From Anthoceros angustus (Eukaryota > Streptophyta > Anthocerotopsida > Anthocerotales > Anthocerotaceae), in the NCBI GenBank assembly GCA_010909165.1, contig MU008158.1:2691478-2755477 (forward strand): a DNA stretch of 64,000 bases, given 5' to 3'. The notes beneath the pieces were generated by a model, which ran no database searches, was not told the DNA's origin, and worked only from the letters and a program-made list of their open reading frames with translations. Both the position numbers and the translations under genes were made by a program. Below are positions 1 through 12,800 of this stretch, one piece after another. How positions within the stretch are numbered: the first letter of the stretch is position 1; every line of letters begins with the position of its first letter.

Positions 1-3000
1 GCAACTTTGTTGCCTCGAACCTCTCCTCTTGCCTCTAGCATTTTGTGGAGGTCGACCTCCCACCGTCTTCGCAATGCAAAGGCAAAGGCCTTTCCAACCT
101 CGGTGGAGATGGATGACCTCAAAGGGATGCCATGCATCTTCAAGCTCCTTGCTTGTGAGAGTCCCTCGGTTTCCCATAAATGCACCAAATAGGTGCTAAG
201 ATAGCAGCCTTGGTCCTTCCTCATCCACAATTTGGCTTGAGGAGCTTCTCTCGATGGTGTATACGCTTCATACATGATAGTCCCCAATCGGCTTGGCTCC
301 CGAAATCTTCCACAAAAATTGGAGGAAGTTGGTGCTGAAATAAGAGTGCGTTGGTAATTTACCAACGGCACAATCTTTGCGAAGAGCCTCCACTTGACTC
401 CTTGATGCTCTCGGTCTTCCGGCCATTCTTGGCGTGGGCCTTCACTCCTCCATCCATCATGTAACTCTGCGGGATGTCGGGAGGCTGTCCTCTTCCTCCA
501 TTCAACCTTTCGAGGAGAGCAATTCGAGCTCTCTTCCTCCGGTCTTCCATACACTGTCGAATACTTCTCACGGTCCAGCGGGATCATCTAGCATTCCTTC
601 GGCGGCGGCTTGATTGATGGAGGTTGATGTAACACTCCTCAATCAATTCCAAATTGGTGTAGGCCCATTGGCGGCCATACACCCATCCTGTGGATGTTCT
701 CCTCCTCCGCCTTGAAATCAACCAAATCTCGGGGTTGGCTGACAAAGCAAGTGAATTGGGGCATCACAAGTTCACCTCCCACGGCGGCGCGCCCTCTTTC
801 TTTCTTCCTTTCCTCTCGCGAGGAGCCCTTGCAGGCGGCTCCTTCCCTTTTCCAGCTCGAGGCATGGCACCTTCCTTACTCCTGCTCTAGCAAGAGGATT
901 ACTTCCCAATTTCAGCGTTGTGTGCTCCAAACTTCCTCAACTCCTTTTCTTCGGTGACTCCGACACAGCACAAACACGTTAGCCACTGTCTTGAGCCTCC
1001 AGGCTGCTGCTTCTCCTTGATTTCTTCTCCAGGCCGGCAGGTGTCGATTTTCCTCCTTCTACTCTCTTTTCCCACCTTGCTTCCGGTGCTCAACTCCGCT
1101 CTGCGGTGGCTCCTTCAATGTGTCTCTTTTCCGGTTGAAGAGCTTCTTGGTGCCACGGCGTCTTCTTGCGCCTCCTCTTTCTTTTCCCGCTGGTCTTCTC
1201 CTTTCCTTGCCGCCTTCCTCTCGTGGGTGTGCAGCGGCATGGCGCTTCTCCTTCGCTTCTTTGCGCTCCGCTCCGGTCTCGATCTCTTGGGGCGAGTTCT
1301 TAGCTCGAAGGAAGTTACGCCCCAAAGCGCACTTTGCCCTTTGGATGGCGCCACACGGCCACACAACCCTAGATTTGTCATCATTCCAAAATCCTAATCT
1401 ATCTATAATACCTATTTTCCTACTCTAATTAATCTCACTAATATATTTATCCTATTGATGAGCATATATAGTGGATATCCCCTATTCTAATTTCCTTTTT
1501 GCGAGATTCGTCGACCTACCACGGTGATGCCTTGACCTACTGGTAGTGTGGCTCGGCGTGATACTGACCTACCGCCCTTGCCTTCTTCTCTCGGCCATTT
1601 CGACCCGTTTCTTTCCTCACGGGATATCCTTTTGCCTTCCTAATATCCTACAACTCCAGCTTCGATTCTTGAGAAAATTTCTGGCATGCTCCTCTTCAAT
1701 CGTTCCAAAAAAAATCAAACTTGTTTCTTGAACTCTTTTGGGTGGTTGCCCAAACTTTTCGTTCCACATTGCTGCGGTGGAGATCGTCTGAGTCATGGCA
1801 AACACGAGCCATCCACCGTCGTGGTACGGAAAAGCGAGTTTACGCGAAAATATTGCGAGATGCATATAGCGGGCGCAAATGTTCACTCAAGTATTTTGGT
1901 AGCATGGTGGTATTCGACCACTTCCATATCGGGAGGTTCATATCGCCGTCGGTCGGTGGCGAGGATCATCGGCGCTTCATCCTCCTTTGGTTGTCCGGTG
2001 ATTCAAGAGGAGAATGTATCGGATTTTGATGAGCGTGCCGCCGCGATCCATAATATGAGTACATGCCTCACGCTCTGGTTTGTGTTTTGCGGATGGCTTT
2101 CGGACCAAGCGGAGTAAAGTCTTTGAGCAGGGGCCATGGTTGAGAAAAGCAGGACGGGCCGGCGGTTATGACCCCAGAACATTGTCGCGGTCGGGACGAA
2201 GACCTCAAGACCCATAAGCGCGACAACTTTGACCCCGTGACACTACCTCGTAGAGCGAATCATTCAAAGTCCATACAAGCGGTATCGACATGATCGGAAA
2301 GATGTTCTGGAACACCTCTCCTTTTTGACATCGGACATGAATTGGCATGCAATAGCGTCCCGTTGGACATCGTATGTCGTACATCTTGGATGCGATCAAG
2401 TATAAAATCTTCTGTCTTGGTCTTTGTTTTGTTCAACGCGGTTTGTGGAGAAGGATGACCAAAGTCGTAATTTTTCTGCCTCGAAGACGAATGACTTCTC
2501 AGCTGACCCACGGCGTCAAGGGTATACTTGCGATCAGGACTTTTGACCGTGGCTTGAGGAAAGTGTGAGAGAGGAGGCATTGCGGGGTTGCGTAACAATG
2601 ATGGACACAAAGTGTTCCACAAAGTGTTACACGAATTTGCTTAGAAGGAATCATGTTGGTTCGAGCATATGCAGGTTAGATTGAACCAAGGATTGGGTGA
2701 GTAGGAGTGGAGTGCAGGGGCCGGGTTAAATCAGCCTTGGCCAGTCCGTCGATGCATCTCGGGGAAGCAGCCAAGCATTGCATTTCTGGGGAAGGAACTA
2801 GGTGCATCTGCGAGGCATGTAGTCAACCCAACAATGCTGATTAGCGCCCCATGATAACTTCTTCTTTGGGAAGCAACCCGTCTTCAAGAAGAGGCATCAA
2901 CAATGCTTCTTCAATGCCGTCAGCGGATGGGGATCAATACTGCCTCGGTTTCCGTCGGTGGCCGGTGGTGTCCATGATACTCTGGAGCCGGGCGTCCAGT

Positions 3001-3100
3001 TTCATGGCGGAGACTTGGTGAGCCACTTCCATTTACTCGAAGGTGATCGATCGGGTGTGAGGAGGGCGTCCGGGGCGAACACAGGACAGGGGCTGCGGAT
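1..3100. other. Gene-poor repeat island, left edge
   Basis: No gene is supported here. Open frames are short, overlap on both strands and show no recognisable domain. Roughly 560-1360 is GC-rich with long pyrimidine runs, which produces Ser/Phe/Leu-rich frames on plus and Arg/Lys-rich frames on minus; these are compositional artefacts. The stretch grades into the transposon-like remains that follow. Confidence 0.5.
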
Positions 3101-3106
3101 GGCATT

Positions 3107-3379
3107 CTACCATGTGATGAGGACAAAGATGCGCGGTTGGAAATGAAGGTGGGAACCACGATAAATTTGCAAGGGGTGAATATACCGTTGGGGGTTGCGA
3201 CTTTTATCCTCAAGAGGTTGCACATGGGTGTAAAACATGCGTATCTGAGGATTTCCATAAAATTTAGCACCAAAACATGGTCTCCACCATTGGTTGCATG
3301 TCTTGGCATCGAACGTCGAAGGGTTTACGCATTCGAACTTTACACTTTCCTTTATAATCGGACCCATGTGGTGGACCAT
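3107..3379 (-). pseudogene. Fragment related to the 13.3-13.5 kb element module, inverted
   Basis: The minus-strand frame contains the peptide HPLQIYRG, preceded by a basic stretch. The plus-strand frame at 13310-13522 contains FTPLQIYRV in the same setting, and the DNA around 3150-3185 is the near reverse complement of 13435-13472. It is therefore a small inverted relative of the methyltransferase-associated element described below. No complete domain can be drawn and the function is unknown. Confidence 0.5.
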
Positions 3380-4050
3380 TCATGCCGGTGTTACGCGTTC
3401 TTCCTCCCCTTCAAGTAGGGTTCTAAGGGTGACCATGGACCTCACCTCCTGATGTGGTCCAAGATAGTAAATGGAAGGATTTGAGAGGAGGTGGGGGGCC
3501 CTTTCCCCACTCCTCTTCAAATCCGAGTACACGATTGCAGCTCACATGCTCGCTCCCCACTTTTTTGAATGCTCCTCCCTCGTTACGGGCTTTGCAAGGG
3601 TTCTTTGGATAGCTTTATAAATGGAATGAGCATGACATGGATCTATCCCCAGCACGTTTAATTGACGGCCTTTCGCTAACAAGCGCCACCGACAACCGCA
3701 AGGTCATGCATTAACGCCTTTCCCTATCCATTAAAGTAAAACCAAGAATGGCGGGAAGTGCGGAATGTTGGAAGAACGCCGTCTTTACATGAACATAAAA
3801 GCTTGTATCTGTATGCACAAAAGAGAAAAACTCCAAAGGTGTGCCACGGAGGAACTCTATCAAAAATTCATTCGACCCCACGAGACTATGCAGGTAGTTT
3901 CCCTCAAACCAACACGTATTTAATCGCTCTCCGCACATTTTGGGTAAGTATGTTCTCTACCTATTACAGAAGCCCGTTTCTCTCGTGACAACCGTCCCCC
4001 CTCATCCACTCCAGTTACACTCACATGGAGGGAAGCCGAATTCGTACATC

Positions 4051-4430
4051 CTATTCGTCCCTTTCCTGCCCTATACACTCGGCGGCAGGTTCTATAAATC
4101 CTCGCAATTCATTTAACTTATCCCTGATAGCTTTTTTGTCCACGGCATACAAGTGTTTCCGTGACGTGAGGTTAAATCCGTAGTACAGTATTACCGTTTC
4201 GTTTACATATAGCTCCTGCATATTTTTGGGATATAAACCCTTGGGCCCTTTCTTACTCCCGTTCATGACCGGTTGGTGATTCCGCCCTCGTACTATGTAC
4301 TCTTCCACATACCGCCCTTCAAACGCATCTGTATGCTCGGTTCTATACCAATGGACGAGAAAGTGGGGACGTGGGGCACCTAGTCTGACATCGGCTACTC
4401 TCCCTATCCAAAAAGGTCTGTTGTGAGTGT
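4051..4430 (-). pseudogene. Open fragment with Tudor/SH3-like FW...VHWY module
   Basis: Read on the minus strand without an ATG, a continuous frame of about 125 codons runs to the stop at 4051. It starts RPFWIGRVADVRL, then FLVHWYRTEHTDAFEGRYV, then NGSKKGPKG, and ends in a charged helix-like tail. The spacing of FWIGRV and VHWY resembles small Tudor/SH3-like or BAH-like barrels found in plant chromatin and transposon-associated proteins; that is resemblance only. It lies among decayed sequence in the same (minus) orientation as the 3.1-3.4 kb fragment, so it may be part of the same element's protein. No start, splice site or neighbouring domain can be assigned. Confidence 0.4.
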
Positions 4431-4749
4431 CTGTGTGGCATGGTGTTGCGATGAACCATCCTTTCTTGATTTATTACATCCCCATTCGAGACGCGCCATT
4501 TCCCTTTGTTCGGCCTAGGTTTTGGTATGCTCCCAAATACATATCCCGTTGTGGTAGGTCCCTCATCAAAGCTTCCTCTAGCAATGCTTCGTCGAGAACA
4601 TGTGAGTGTCACTTCCACATCGATTCTGAATACCATTTCCATGGTTCTGCAAAATAACCCGATATTATTTTCCACAATGACAATCTCCTCTTGGTCCTTC
4701 CGAGCTTCCCACCGGTTATAGCTTCTCACCTCTGACCTCAAAGCGGCCC

Positions 4750-7480
4750 GGCTTTCAAATGAGCTACTCCTTGATTGGCCTTAAGACCGGATCCGCGCCT
4801 TCTTGTCCCTCGCAATGCCATCGCCGGTCTGCGATAATGGCATCAATGGGGAATTTCAGAACTCTAACCACGATTACATTTCCCAATGAGGCGTCAGTAA
4901 CTTGCTCTGGATTACCGTGACTAGCCCTCTGTCTTGTTTTTCCTCCGAGTTATCTTGGTGGTGTGGAGCGATAAATTGTTTAGTCTCCTTACCGCGCGAT
5001 ACATTTGCCGACCTTCCCCTCCGAATAGGCCACACATATGTCCGAAAATGCAACTTAGTCAGCGGTTTCAATTGGTGTGGGAGTGTACGCACCAACTAGA
5101 ATATGAGTCAACTCATCCAATGTGTGTGCTTCCTTGTGTTTCAATGTTTTAGAAACACGAAAAATCGATCAATCGATCATGTGTGTGCCCAACTAGTAGG
5201 AACCCCACCTTCACTTTCAAAGTCCCCATGTCCACAAGCATATTTAAATGCAAATAATAGCTGGTTCTTATTCTCCGGCATGTGTTGTCCAACGCAAGTA
5301 TAAAACTTTGGGCAAGACCCCGGTAACTATGTATAACATCTTGGATAACGCAATAGTCAAATTTGCGTCATTCAAGATTCGTAATGGAGGAAAATCACGG
5401 CTTTATGCGTGTAGTTGTGTATCAAGCACCCCACAACATGATGAAATTGCTTTCCTCTTCAAGGTTCTTGGGCCACCTCAAAAATGGGGTATTCTTTTCT
5501 TGGTCCATGCCATCAATGGAGGCAACATATACTTATGTGGTTCAACGTAGCTTTTCTGCGGTGTTTGCCATCTTTGAACGCTCTGCATATAGTCTCGATG
5601 CTTGTCGAGGCGGCTGGTACTTCCGCAAACAACATCGGATCGGATATTAGATTTTGGACTTTTCCGTCTTTAGAACCCCACCGCCACGAGACACGATCCA
5701 ATTTCATTGACATATTGTCCCGCTCTTGAAGACCACGAAGGATGGCCGCCTCTACATGAAGACATTTTGTTGGTCGCGGCCGCCGGCGGGCGGGGGGGGG
5801 GCGGGCGGCGGTGGCGCCGGAACATTATGCGGTGAGTACATCGGCCCACTCAAAGCCCACTTACGCGTCTAAAAGTAAGTCGCCACGTAAGGGATGTTGT
5901 CGCGTTTGCATACACTCAGTTCAATATCCTCCACCTGGCGCCGGCGGCCGCGCCCCTCTTTCCATTTCACTTGATCTAGAAGTGGAAAGTTTATTGCGAT
6001 TCAAGCGCACCTTGATCCTCTTTGGAGGTGGTATTCCGTATAGTTGCTTTCAAGCCGCGCACAGAGCACGTTGAAAACTGTTGGACTTGGTATCTTCACT
6101 CGGTGAAGTCGTTTTCCTGATTTAAACCATATGTTACACCGCCGCCCGATATGTCGCATTGTCTCTTGTGAGCCCATATCTCCAACCGTGTATGTGTCGG
6201 GAAGATTGAAGACCTCCACGTTCAGCCTTTACGCCATGCTCAAAAGCATTGTCCATCAAGCGATGGCCCCTCTGCGTGGGCGGTCTTACGTATGGGGTTG
6301 GCCTTCAAAGCGTCCCATGGTGCATTATGACCTGCTCTTTAGTTCCTCATACCTTTTGTGACCAATGCAATAAACTCTTCTAAATGCCCGTAAACAACAC
6401 TTGATCGCAGTGTGCCCATGACGCGACAACCACGCACGCCGCATTACCTCGTTGGACATGCATCGGGGTTTGAAATGTCTCTGTTCTTGCCTTCCCATGC
6501 GGAGGAAAGCGATAACGTTGCTCACGAAATTTTTCCTTCGTTAACTGTGCGACACATGTCATTGCAACATGGTTTCCGAAACTCAGCCGCGATAACTGCC
6601 CCATCACTTTTCCTCAATGGCACACGACCTCTCCGGCGTCGGGACAAACCGAATCCGCGCTTCTAGGCGCAAGCGTTTCGCTCGACGGTTTCGCAACGAG
6701 CGTTAGCCAAGCTTCTGCACAGGAATATGGGAGGTGTCATGCTCTTCTTCTATAGTGCATATCCTGGTCTCCGTGGGCGGCGTGACTCCATCATTTGCAT
6801 TGAACAATCCGCGTCTAGCAAAGGAGACACAGGCGGATGCGACATCCGCTCCTCTTGTCTTCCGCTTCTTTTTGCGTGCAGAAGGGCTTCCTTCCATGGC
6901 AGCGTACAAATTAAGATTGCGAGGAGTATGCGAGCAGATCGTGGAAGAGCAGGTGATGGTGGTGGCCGCCGTAGCCGACGACATGGGTCAATGGTGGTGT
7001 CTGCACATTCGCGGGCATCCACTCTGTGACACAAACGCCCAAACAATCAAACATTCATTTAGGAATGCCATTCCCTTAGTCTCTTACCGTCAATGTGCAG
7101 ACGGCCTGAGTCCAATGTTGAGAGCACAAGAGCGTTTGCTACGGAAACCCGACTCCTAGTTCACTCGGGCATAGTCCGGTATTGTTCAACATGTCCCCTC
7201 TTACGCATCGTCCCCTTGCGTCGAACTCGGAGATCGAGATTGGTCTTCGCCTTCTTCATCGGGCGATCAAGGAAAGGAGGTCACCGGTATGAAAACAAGA
7301 AACGGAGGCGGTGGACTTTGCAAAGTCGTCAACACCTACTTCATCGTCGGAGTATGTATGCATGCTCTCCGAGATTCCGCCGGTGAGGGACTCGGAAAGC
7401 ACAGTGAAGCGGTCGCTTCTCCGCTTCATCCTCATCCCCCTAGTTCAAGCTGGGAGAGGTTAATCGAGGTCGCCTACTTA
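4750..7480. other. Repeat-island sequence without a supported gene
   Basis: Many short frames on both strands and no recognised domain. A very GC-rich island at about 5776-5830 has a run of ten G residues flanked by GGCGGGCGG and GGCGCCGG blocks, and a second GGCGCCGGCGGCCGCG block lies at about 5937-5955. These resemble the GC palindromes of the 10.3-13.3 kb region. Nothing else is called. Confidence 0.4.
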
Positions 7481-7487
7481 TGCCGGA

Positions 7488-10316
7488 CCGCAAGGCGGTA
7501 ATTACAGCCGCCCATTGAATGCATTCGCCGCCTCACGGTAGCCAAATCTATCGGATATCACATATACAATACAAACCGTTAGACACCGTGGCTTGATTGT
7601 GCCCTAAGTACGGATTAATGGTACAATCGAAGACATGGGAAACCCTAAACTATTCGAGTCGGTGTACATATTGATCCGAGATCGAACCGCCGTTCATGTT
7701 CGCGGCAGTTTACGTCCGGCGACTATCCGCTGGTTGGGCGTGTTCTTGCGCTTCCTCCCACATCCGGCGGTGAATTCAAGCGCTTTCCTTCATCCTTTGC
7801 ACGCGAAGAGGTTCGCGATTATCCACCTTCACGCTATTCCATTTCGCCTCTGCTGACCTCGGTATGTATTGTGGTTTCGCGAGGAGGCAATGGCGATGGG
7901 AAGGCGAAGCAAGAAAGGCGGTGGCGTCTGATCCGCCTGCGAACCAAGAAAGGAAGGCGGCGAAGCTCAAGGCGGGAGGAGCCGAGTGACCTGGGATTGC
8001 CGCTCCCAATTCCGCTCCTGCCCGGTTGCGCCGCCTGTCGGGAGGTCCGGTGGTCGGTCATGGCGGCGCACGCGCGCTGTGAGCCACCGTGCAGGAAGGC
8101 AAGCACGACAAGAGGAGATGGCGGAGGTGAGCGTTGGCACGAAGAAGAAGTCTGCCTCCTATCCAATCTCCTTACTATGAAGATACAATGCACATCAAGC
8201 GTATTTACGGCTTGACCAATTGAGGTTAGGAGAAGGATTGGATCTTTGATGCGAGGAAGAATCGGAAAACGATGGCACCATGTGACGCCGCTATACAAGT
8301 GGGTTATGGGGTATAAGCATGCCATGCCGAATCAAAGAGCGAGGCGGGTTATTTGGGCAACCTTGGATATGTCAAGAGGAGAGCTGAAGGCCACATCATG
8401 TGTGTGACGAACGAGTTCGATACATTGCCACGGAGGTGGACATGTATAAGATGTTTCACGTGAGCTTCAATGGTCTTGTTATAAAAATGTGAGCCATCCA
8501 ATGGTTCAAGTGTTTGAGATTGCGAGGCGAGCAGTAAGGATTCGGACTTTAGCGAATGCGTGTTTATCTTCATCGAGCAATGTTCACGCATAACTTTTGT
8601 TTTCTAATCTTACATTACTGTTTCCCAGTGCCCAAGTAGGAAGAGCTTTCATTGTTACGTGTGCGGAGATCACCGCGATCTGTCGGAGCAGGAGGGTTAT
8701 GACCGTAAGGCAGACGCCTCACCAAGATGTTGAGGATGACCCACCCAGCCATGAAGGGAGTGAATTGGGTCCGAAGATGAGGATGATGGGCGATTCCGGA
8801 TGTTCTTGGTCATTCGGATGATGAGTTGGAAGAGTCCGATGCAGGAGAGCAAAGAGATGCGGACATATTGTTGATTGTTATGCACACCGACCGCAAGGCA
8901 AGAATTGCAACGGCCGCCCATTGAATGCATTCCGCCACACCGCCAAATCTACGGATATCCTGGCATACTAATACAAACCGTTAGACACCGTGGCTTGATT
9001 GTGCCCTAAGTACACGGATTAATGGTACAATACGTGAAGACATGGGAAACCCTAAACTATTCTGAGTCAAGGTGTACATATTGATCCGAGACTGAACCGC
9101 CGTTCACCGTTCGCGAGCGCAGGTTTACGTCCGAGCGACTATCCGCCTGGTTGGAGCGTGTTCTCGCTGTTGCGCTTCCTCCCCACATCCCGCAGTGAAT
9201 TCCGAAGGCGCTTTCCTTCATCCTTTGCACGCGCAGAAGAGGTTCGCGATTATCCACCTTCACGCTATTCCATGCCTCGCTGACCGACTCACCTGTATTG
9301 TGGTTTCGCGCAGGAGGCAATGGCGATGGGAAGGCAAGCAAGAAAGGCGAGGTGAGCGACGGCCTCGATGCCGATCCGCCTGCGTAAACCAAGAAAGGAA
9401 GCAGAAGAAGCCTCAAGCCGGGGAGGAGCCGCACCATGCCAGAGGATTGCCCGCCTCCCACCTGGGCCTCGTTGCGCCCGCCTCAAAGAATCGTGGAGGT
9501 CCGGTGGTCGGTCATGGCGGCGGCACGCGCTGGAGCCACACGTGGAAGGCAAGCACGACAAGAGGAGATGGCGGAGGTGAGCAGTTGAAGAAGTCGTACT
9601 GCCTCTATCCAATCTCCTTACTATGAAGATACAATGCACATCAAACGATCGGCCCAATTGAGGTTAGGAGAAGGATTGATGTCAGGAGGAAGAATCGAAA
9701 ACGATGGCACCATGTGGGCCGCTATACAAGTGGGTTATGGGGTATAAGCATGCCATGCCGAATCAAAGAGCCGAGCGGTCATTATTTGGGCAACCTTGGA
9801 TATGTCAAGAGGAGAGCAAGGCTACATATGTGTTAAACCGAACGAAGTTCGATACATTGCCACGGAGGTGGACATGTATAAGATGTTTCACGTGAGCTTC
9901 AATGGTCTTGTTATAAAAATGTGAGCCATCCAGTGGTTCAAGTGTTTCGAGATTGCGTACAGAGCGAGGTGATTCGGACTTTAGCGAATGCAAGGTTTTA
10001 TCTTCATCGAGCAATGTTCACGCATAACTTTTGTTTTCTAATCTTCCGCTCGCTTTCCCAGCCGCCCAAGTAGGAAGAGCATCTGCCTGCGGAGATCACA
10101 TACCGCGGGCCGGAGAGGGGTTATGACCGTAAGACGGAGCACTGCTCACCACCAAGATGTTGAGGATGACCCACCCAGCCATGAAGGGAGTGAATTGGGT
10201 CCAGAAGATGAGGATGATGGGCCGATTCCGGATGTTCTTGGTCATTCGGATGATGAGTTGGAAGAGTCCGATGCAGAGGGAGAGCAAAGAGATGCGGACA
10301 TATTGTTTGACTACGA
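7488..10316 (+). repeat. Tandem duplication, unit about 1.39-1.43 kb, two copies
   Basis: Copy 1 (about 7488-8884) and copy 2 (about 8885-10316) share order and sequence from start to end, for example TTAGACACCGTGGCTTGATT at about 7580 and 8972, and GTTGAGGATGACCCACCCAG at about 8730 and 10158. They differ mainly by many 1-4 nt insertions and deletions rather than substitutions. Only copy 2 leads into the long acidic ORF at 10123; in copy 1 the same frame is broken. The junction lies near 8885. Confidence 0.8.
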
Positions 10317-11013
10317 TATGCCTGGGCAGTCCATGGAGGTCCCCACAGCCCGGTATGATCCGCAATCAGGAGGAGGGCGCCGGCCGGCCGGCGCCCTCCA
10401 GCGAGAGAGGTGCCAGACTGGTCACGCCGAATCAGGCGGTTTGTCCAGTTCGAATGCATCGATTGGGTTGGGGCGCCGGCCGGCGCCGGCCTCAACAGGC
10501 GGGCCAGCTGAGGCTGCCCTGAGCGAGGATGGGGGCGCCGGCCGGCGCCCTCCAGCGATTGTCTTGGGAAGCGGAGTCACAGTCCACGGATCCGGTGGGG
10601 TCATTCGGGGGCAGGGAAAACCGAGACGGGAAGAGGAGGAAAGGCGGAAAGTCGCTGGCGATGGAGGGTGTCTTGAAATCCGGACGGTTCATGTCGCGGA
10701 CGAGGAGAGGAAGGCGCTATCCGGGGAGGACCCGGCACGCATCGGGAATCGCTACGCCAAGAAGGTGGTGCAGGCAGTTCTCGTGAAATTGGAGAATTTC
10801 GTCTGCGTCGCACACTGGCGCTCAAATAAGAAGGGTGGACGAAGCATGGACAAACTATTTGGCACGGGTGATCTCGAAGGGCGAATTGAAGAGGGGTTTT
10901 ACCTGCTGTGCATGATAGATCCGACGGAATGCCCGATCTCGCCACTCGTGGAAGAAATTGGGGCAAAGACATATGTCATGGGTGTCTGGTGGGAACCACA
11001 TATGCAGCCATGA
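10123..11013 (+). pseudogene. N-terminal part of methyltransferase-associated element gene, copy A
   Basis: Open frame of about 296 codons. The first third is acidic (DEDDGP, DELEESDAEGEQRD). The middle contains three GRRPA-like peptides, each encoded by a GC-rich palindrome. The last third (AKKVVQAVLVKLENFVCVAHW onward) looks like globular protein but I do not recognise it. Its first part is repeated, frame-broken, in the upstream tandem copy at about 8700-8850. It lies upstream of, and in the same direction as, the methyltransferase-like remains at 12.2-12.8 kb, so it is probably the same broken gene. There is no convincing promoter or splice structure. Confidence 0.45.
10372..10399. repeat. 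Perfect 28-bp GC palindrome
   Basis: Two 14-base arms meet at 10385/10386 with no loop, built from GGAGGGCGCC and GGCC units. Shorter relatives lie at 10472-10487 (16 bp) and 10533-10550 (18 bp), with looser ones near 11807, 11896 and 13266. All carry GGCGCC and/or GGCCGGCC cores. Confidence 0.85.
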
Positions 11014-11039
11014 AACATTTGGCGAGATCTCCACGGGAA

Positions 11040-12800
11040 AAACGCTTCCAATATGTGGAGGCACATGTGTGTGGCCTCACGAGGAGATGAGAGTCCTGTG
11101 GATCACAATATTATGTCGGACAAGCGGAAGATGTCTTTTATAGAGCAAGTCGGTACCTCGGGGATGAATTGTTGATTGCAGCGAAGGGGTTCAGATGGCG
11201 ATGACTTGGAAATTCAACTTATACAAGGTTCGGACTTATTGAGGATGATGAGGCCCGTACGACGATGTATACAAACAAAACAAGGTGGACAACAGGACTC
11301 ATATCTTATGCATAGCGGAGGGCAAAGTCCGGGAGAATGTAGACAAGATCTTCTCAAAGTGGGAAGGCGGTGACTGCCAGGCGAAGAGGCAAGCAGTGGG
11401 CACAAACAAGAAGGGAAAAGGAAAGCGAGGGTTGGAAGAGTCAAGAAAGTGGATGCAACGTATGTAAAGCCGAAGACATGTTAGAAGCCACAAGTCGCTC
11501 AAGGTATTCCAATGGTGATTGTGGCGATTCTCATATCCGCGACGAGAAGGTTTTGGCCGGCCTTATAGATTTGAAAGGGATGGATGACGAAATTACCTTG
11601 CGAAAAAATTCCACATCATCCAAGTTGCTATGGCCAAACACTTGGGATGCTCATCGTTCGAGGAAGTCCGCTAGAATATCCTTATCACTCTCGTGAAATG
11701 CTTGCGCGGTTTGAGACTCAATTCGCGGAAAGGTACGGTTGTCTCGGTTGTTATGTGTTTTCCTACGCTTGGTATGCATGTGTGGGAGTGGGAAGGGTAG
11801 GCGGGGAGGCGGCCGGCCCCTTCCTTCCCACTTCCCACACATGAGTAGGCGGTCACCACCTTCTCAACCCCTCCCTTGGGCTGTGGAGAAGGGTGGCGGC
11901 CGGCCGGCCGCTGCCAACGTGGGACCTTCGGTTCTAATGCCTTTTGTGTTCAATGGCAGAATCAAGGATGTGGACAACCTCACAAAATTACGGACGATTT
12001 CCAACATTTTATCTTGAAGTGAACAATTGGAAGGGGCTTGAAAATGAGCAAAGAGATTTGGCGGACAAAGATCCGAAGCCGGGCTTTTCAGATTCAATGT
12101 CCCCGACATAACGAGTTCGATATCAAGTCGAAAGCGTAATGTCCCGGATATGCGGGGTTATTTGAGAGGACGAAACTATGCCCATTGATCATGGATGTCC
12201 CCGAGGTTTTGATATAGGATCTATGGACAAAAGGATGGACATCACAAGTATGAGTCTGATGTTCGAGCTTCAGAAAACTACATGCGAGGAGTTCCGGATT
12301 ATCGTTATGCATGGTGTGGAGGAAGCGCTACGGTGAGAGTCTCTAAGGAAGTGGTGCGAGAGGAGGTATGGTATCATTTGTATGGACAAGACAAACATGA
12401 GCAATGACAAAGGAGGGTTTGAAACCGTGGAGTACGTGATGGGGTGGTGTCTGAAGGACGGGTGTTCCAAGGATAGGGCCACGATGATGCCGAATGCCAT
12501 GGATGGCATGTTTAACAATGGGAGGACGGTCATAGCATATGACACTGTGGTGAAAAAGCAGGTTTACCTGTCTAATGACAAGCTAGTGGTATGCCCGTAC
12601 CAAAGGCCGCTGGGCCTTATGATGAAGCTCATAAAAACATTTTCGAAGGAAGGGGACTGGGTGCTTGATGCATGCTCTTGGAGCGGAACGACCATTTTAG
12701 CGCCTTGCTTTGTGGACGTCACTGTATCGCCATCGAGGCGGACTTGAGGTGTGCAGGCTATATTCCGCAACGCATCCATGGGCACGAGGTCCCCGCGCAA
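11040..12800 (+). pseudogene. N4/N6 DNA methyltransferase-like gene relic, copy A
   Basis: Broken plus-strand gene. About 11290-11460 encodes a module with KVRENVDKIFSKWEGGDCQA, also present in copy B. About 12190-12250 reads LIMDVP, a one-base frameshift in a C run, then RGFDIGSMDKR; this sits where motif IV (DPPY in active enzymes) belongs. From 12382 the frame gives LVVCPYQRPLGLMMKLIKTF, then GDWVLDACSWSGTT, a good motif I (VLDPFxGSGTT type). After another one-base shift near 12700 it gives LLCGRHCIAIEADLR, matching the motif II region (GR..I.IE.D). IV-before-I is the order of beta-class amino methyltransferases (Pfam N6_N4_Mtase type). At least four frame breaks make it non-functional as written. 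Confidence 0.6.
11807..11910. repeat. GGCCGGCC-rich imperfect palindromes
   Basis: Two blocks (GGAGGCGGCCGGCCCCTTCC and GGCGGCCGGCCGGCCGCTGCC-like) interrupt the relic gene. They belong to the same GC-palindrome family as 10372-10550 and 13266-13285. Confidence 0.5.

Noticed and set aside
918-1397. 159-codon plus frame and overlapping minus frames at 0.9-1.4 kb
   Set aside because: Low-complexity Ser/Leu/Phe versus Arg/Lys pair from a pyrimidine-rich strand; no domain, no repeat of protein sequence elsewhere.
12382-12747. A functional DNA methyltransferase gene
   Set aside because: Motif I and II regions are good, but stops and shifts lie on both sides and motif IV is atypical; called a relic only.
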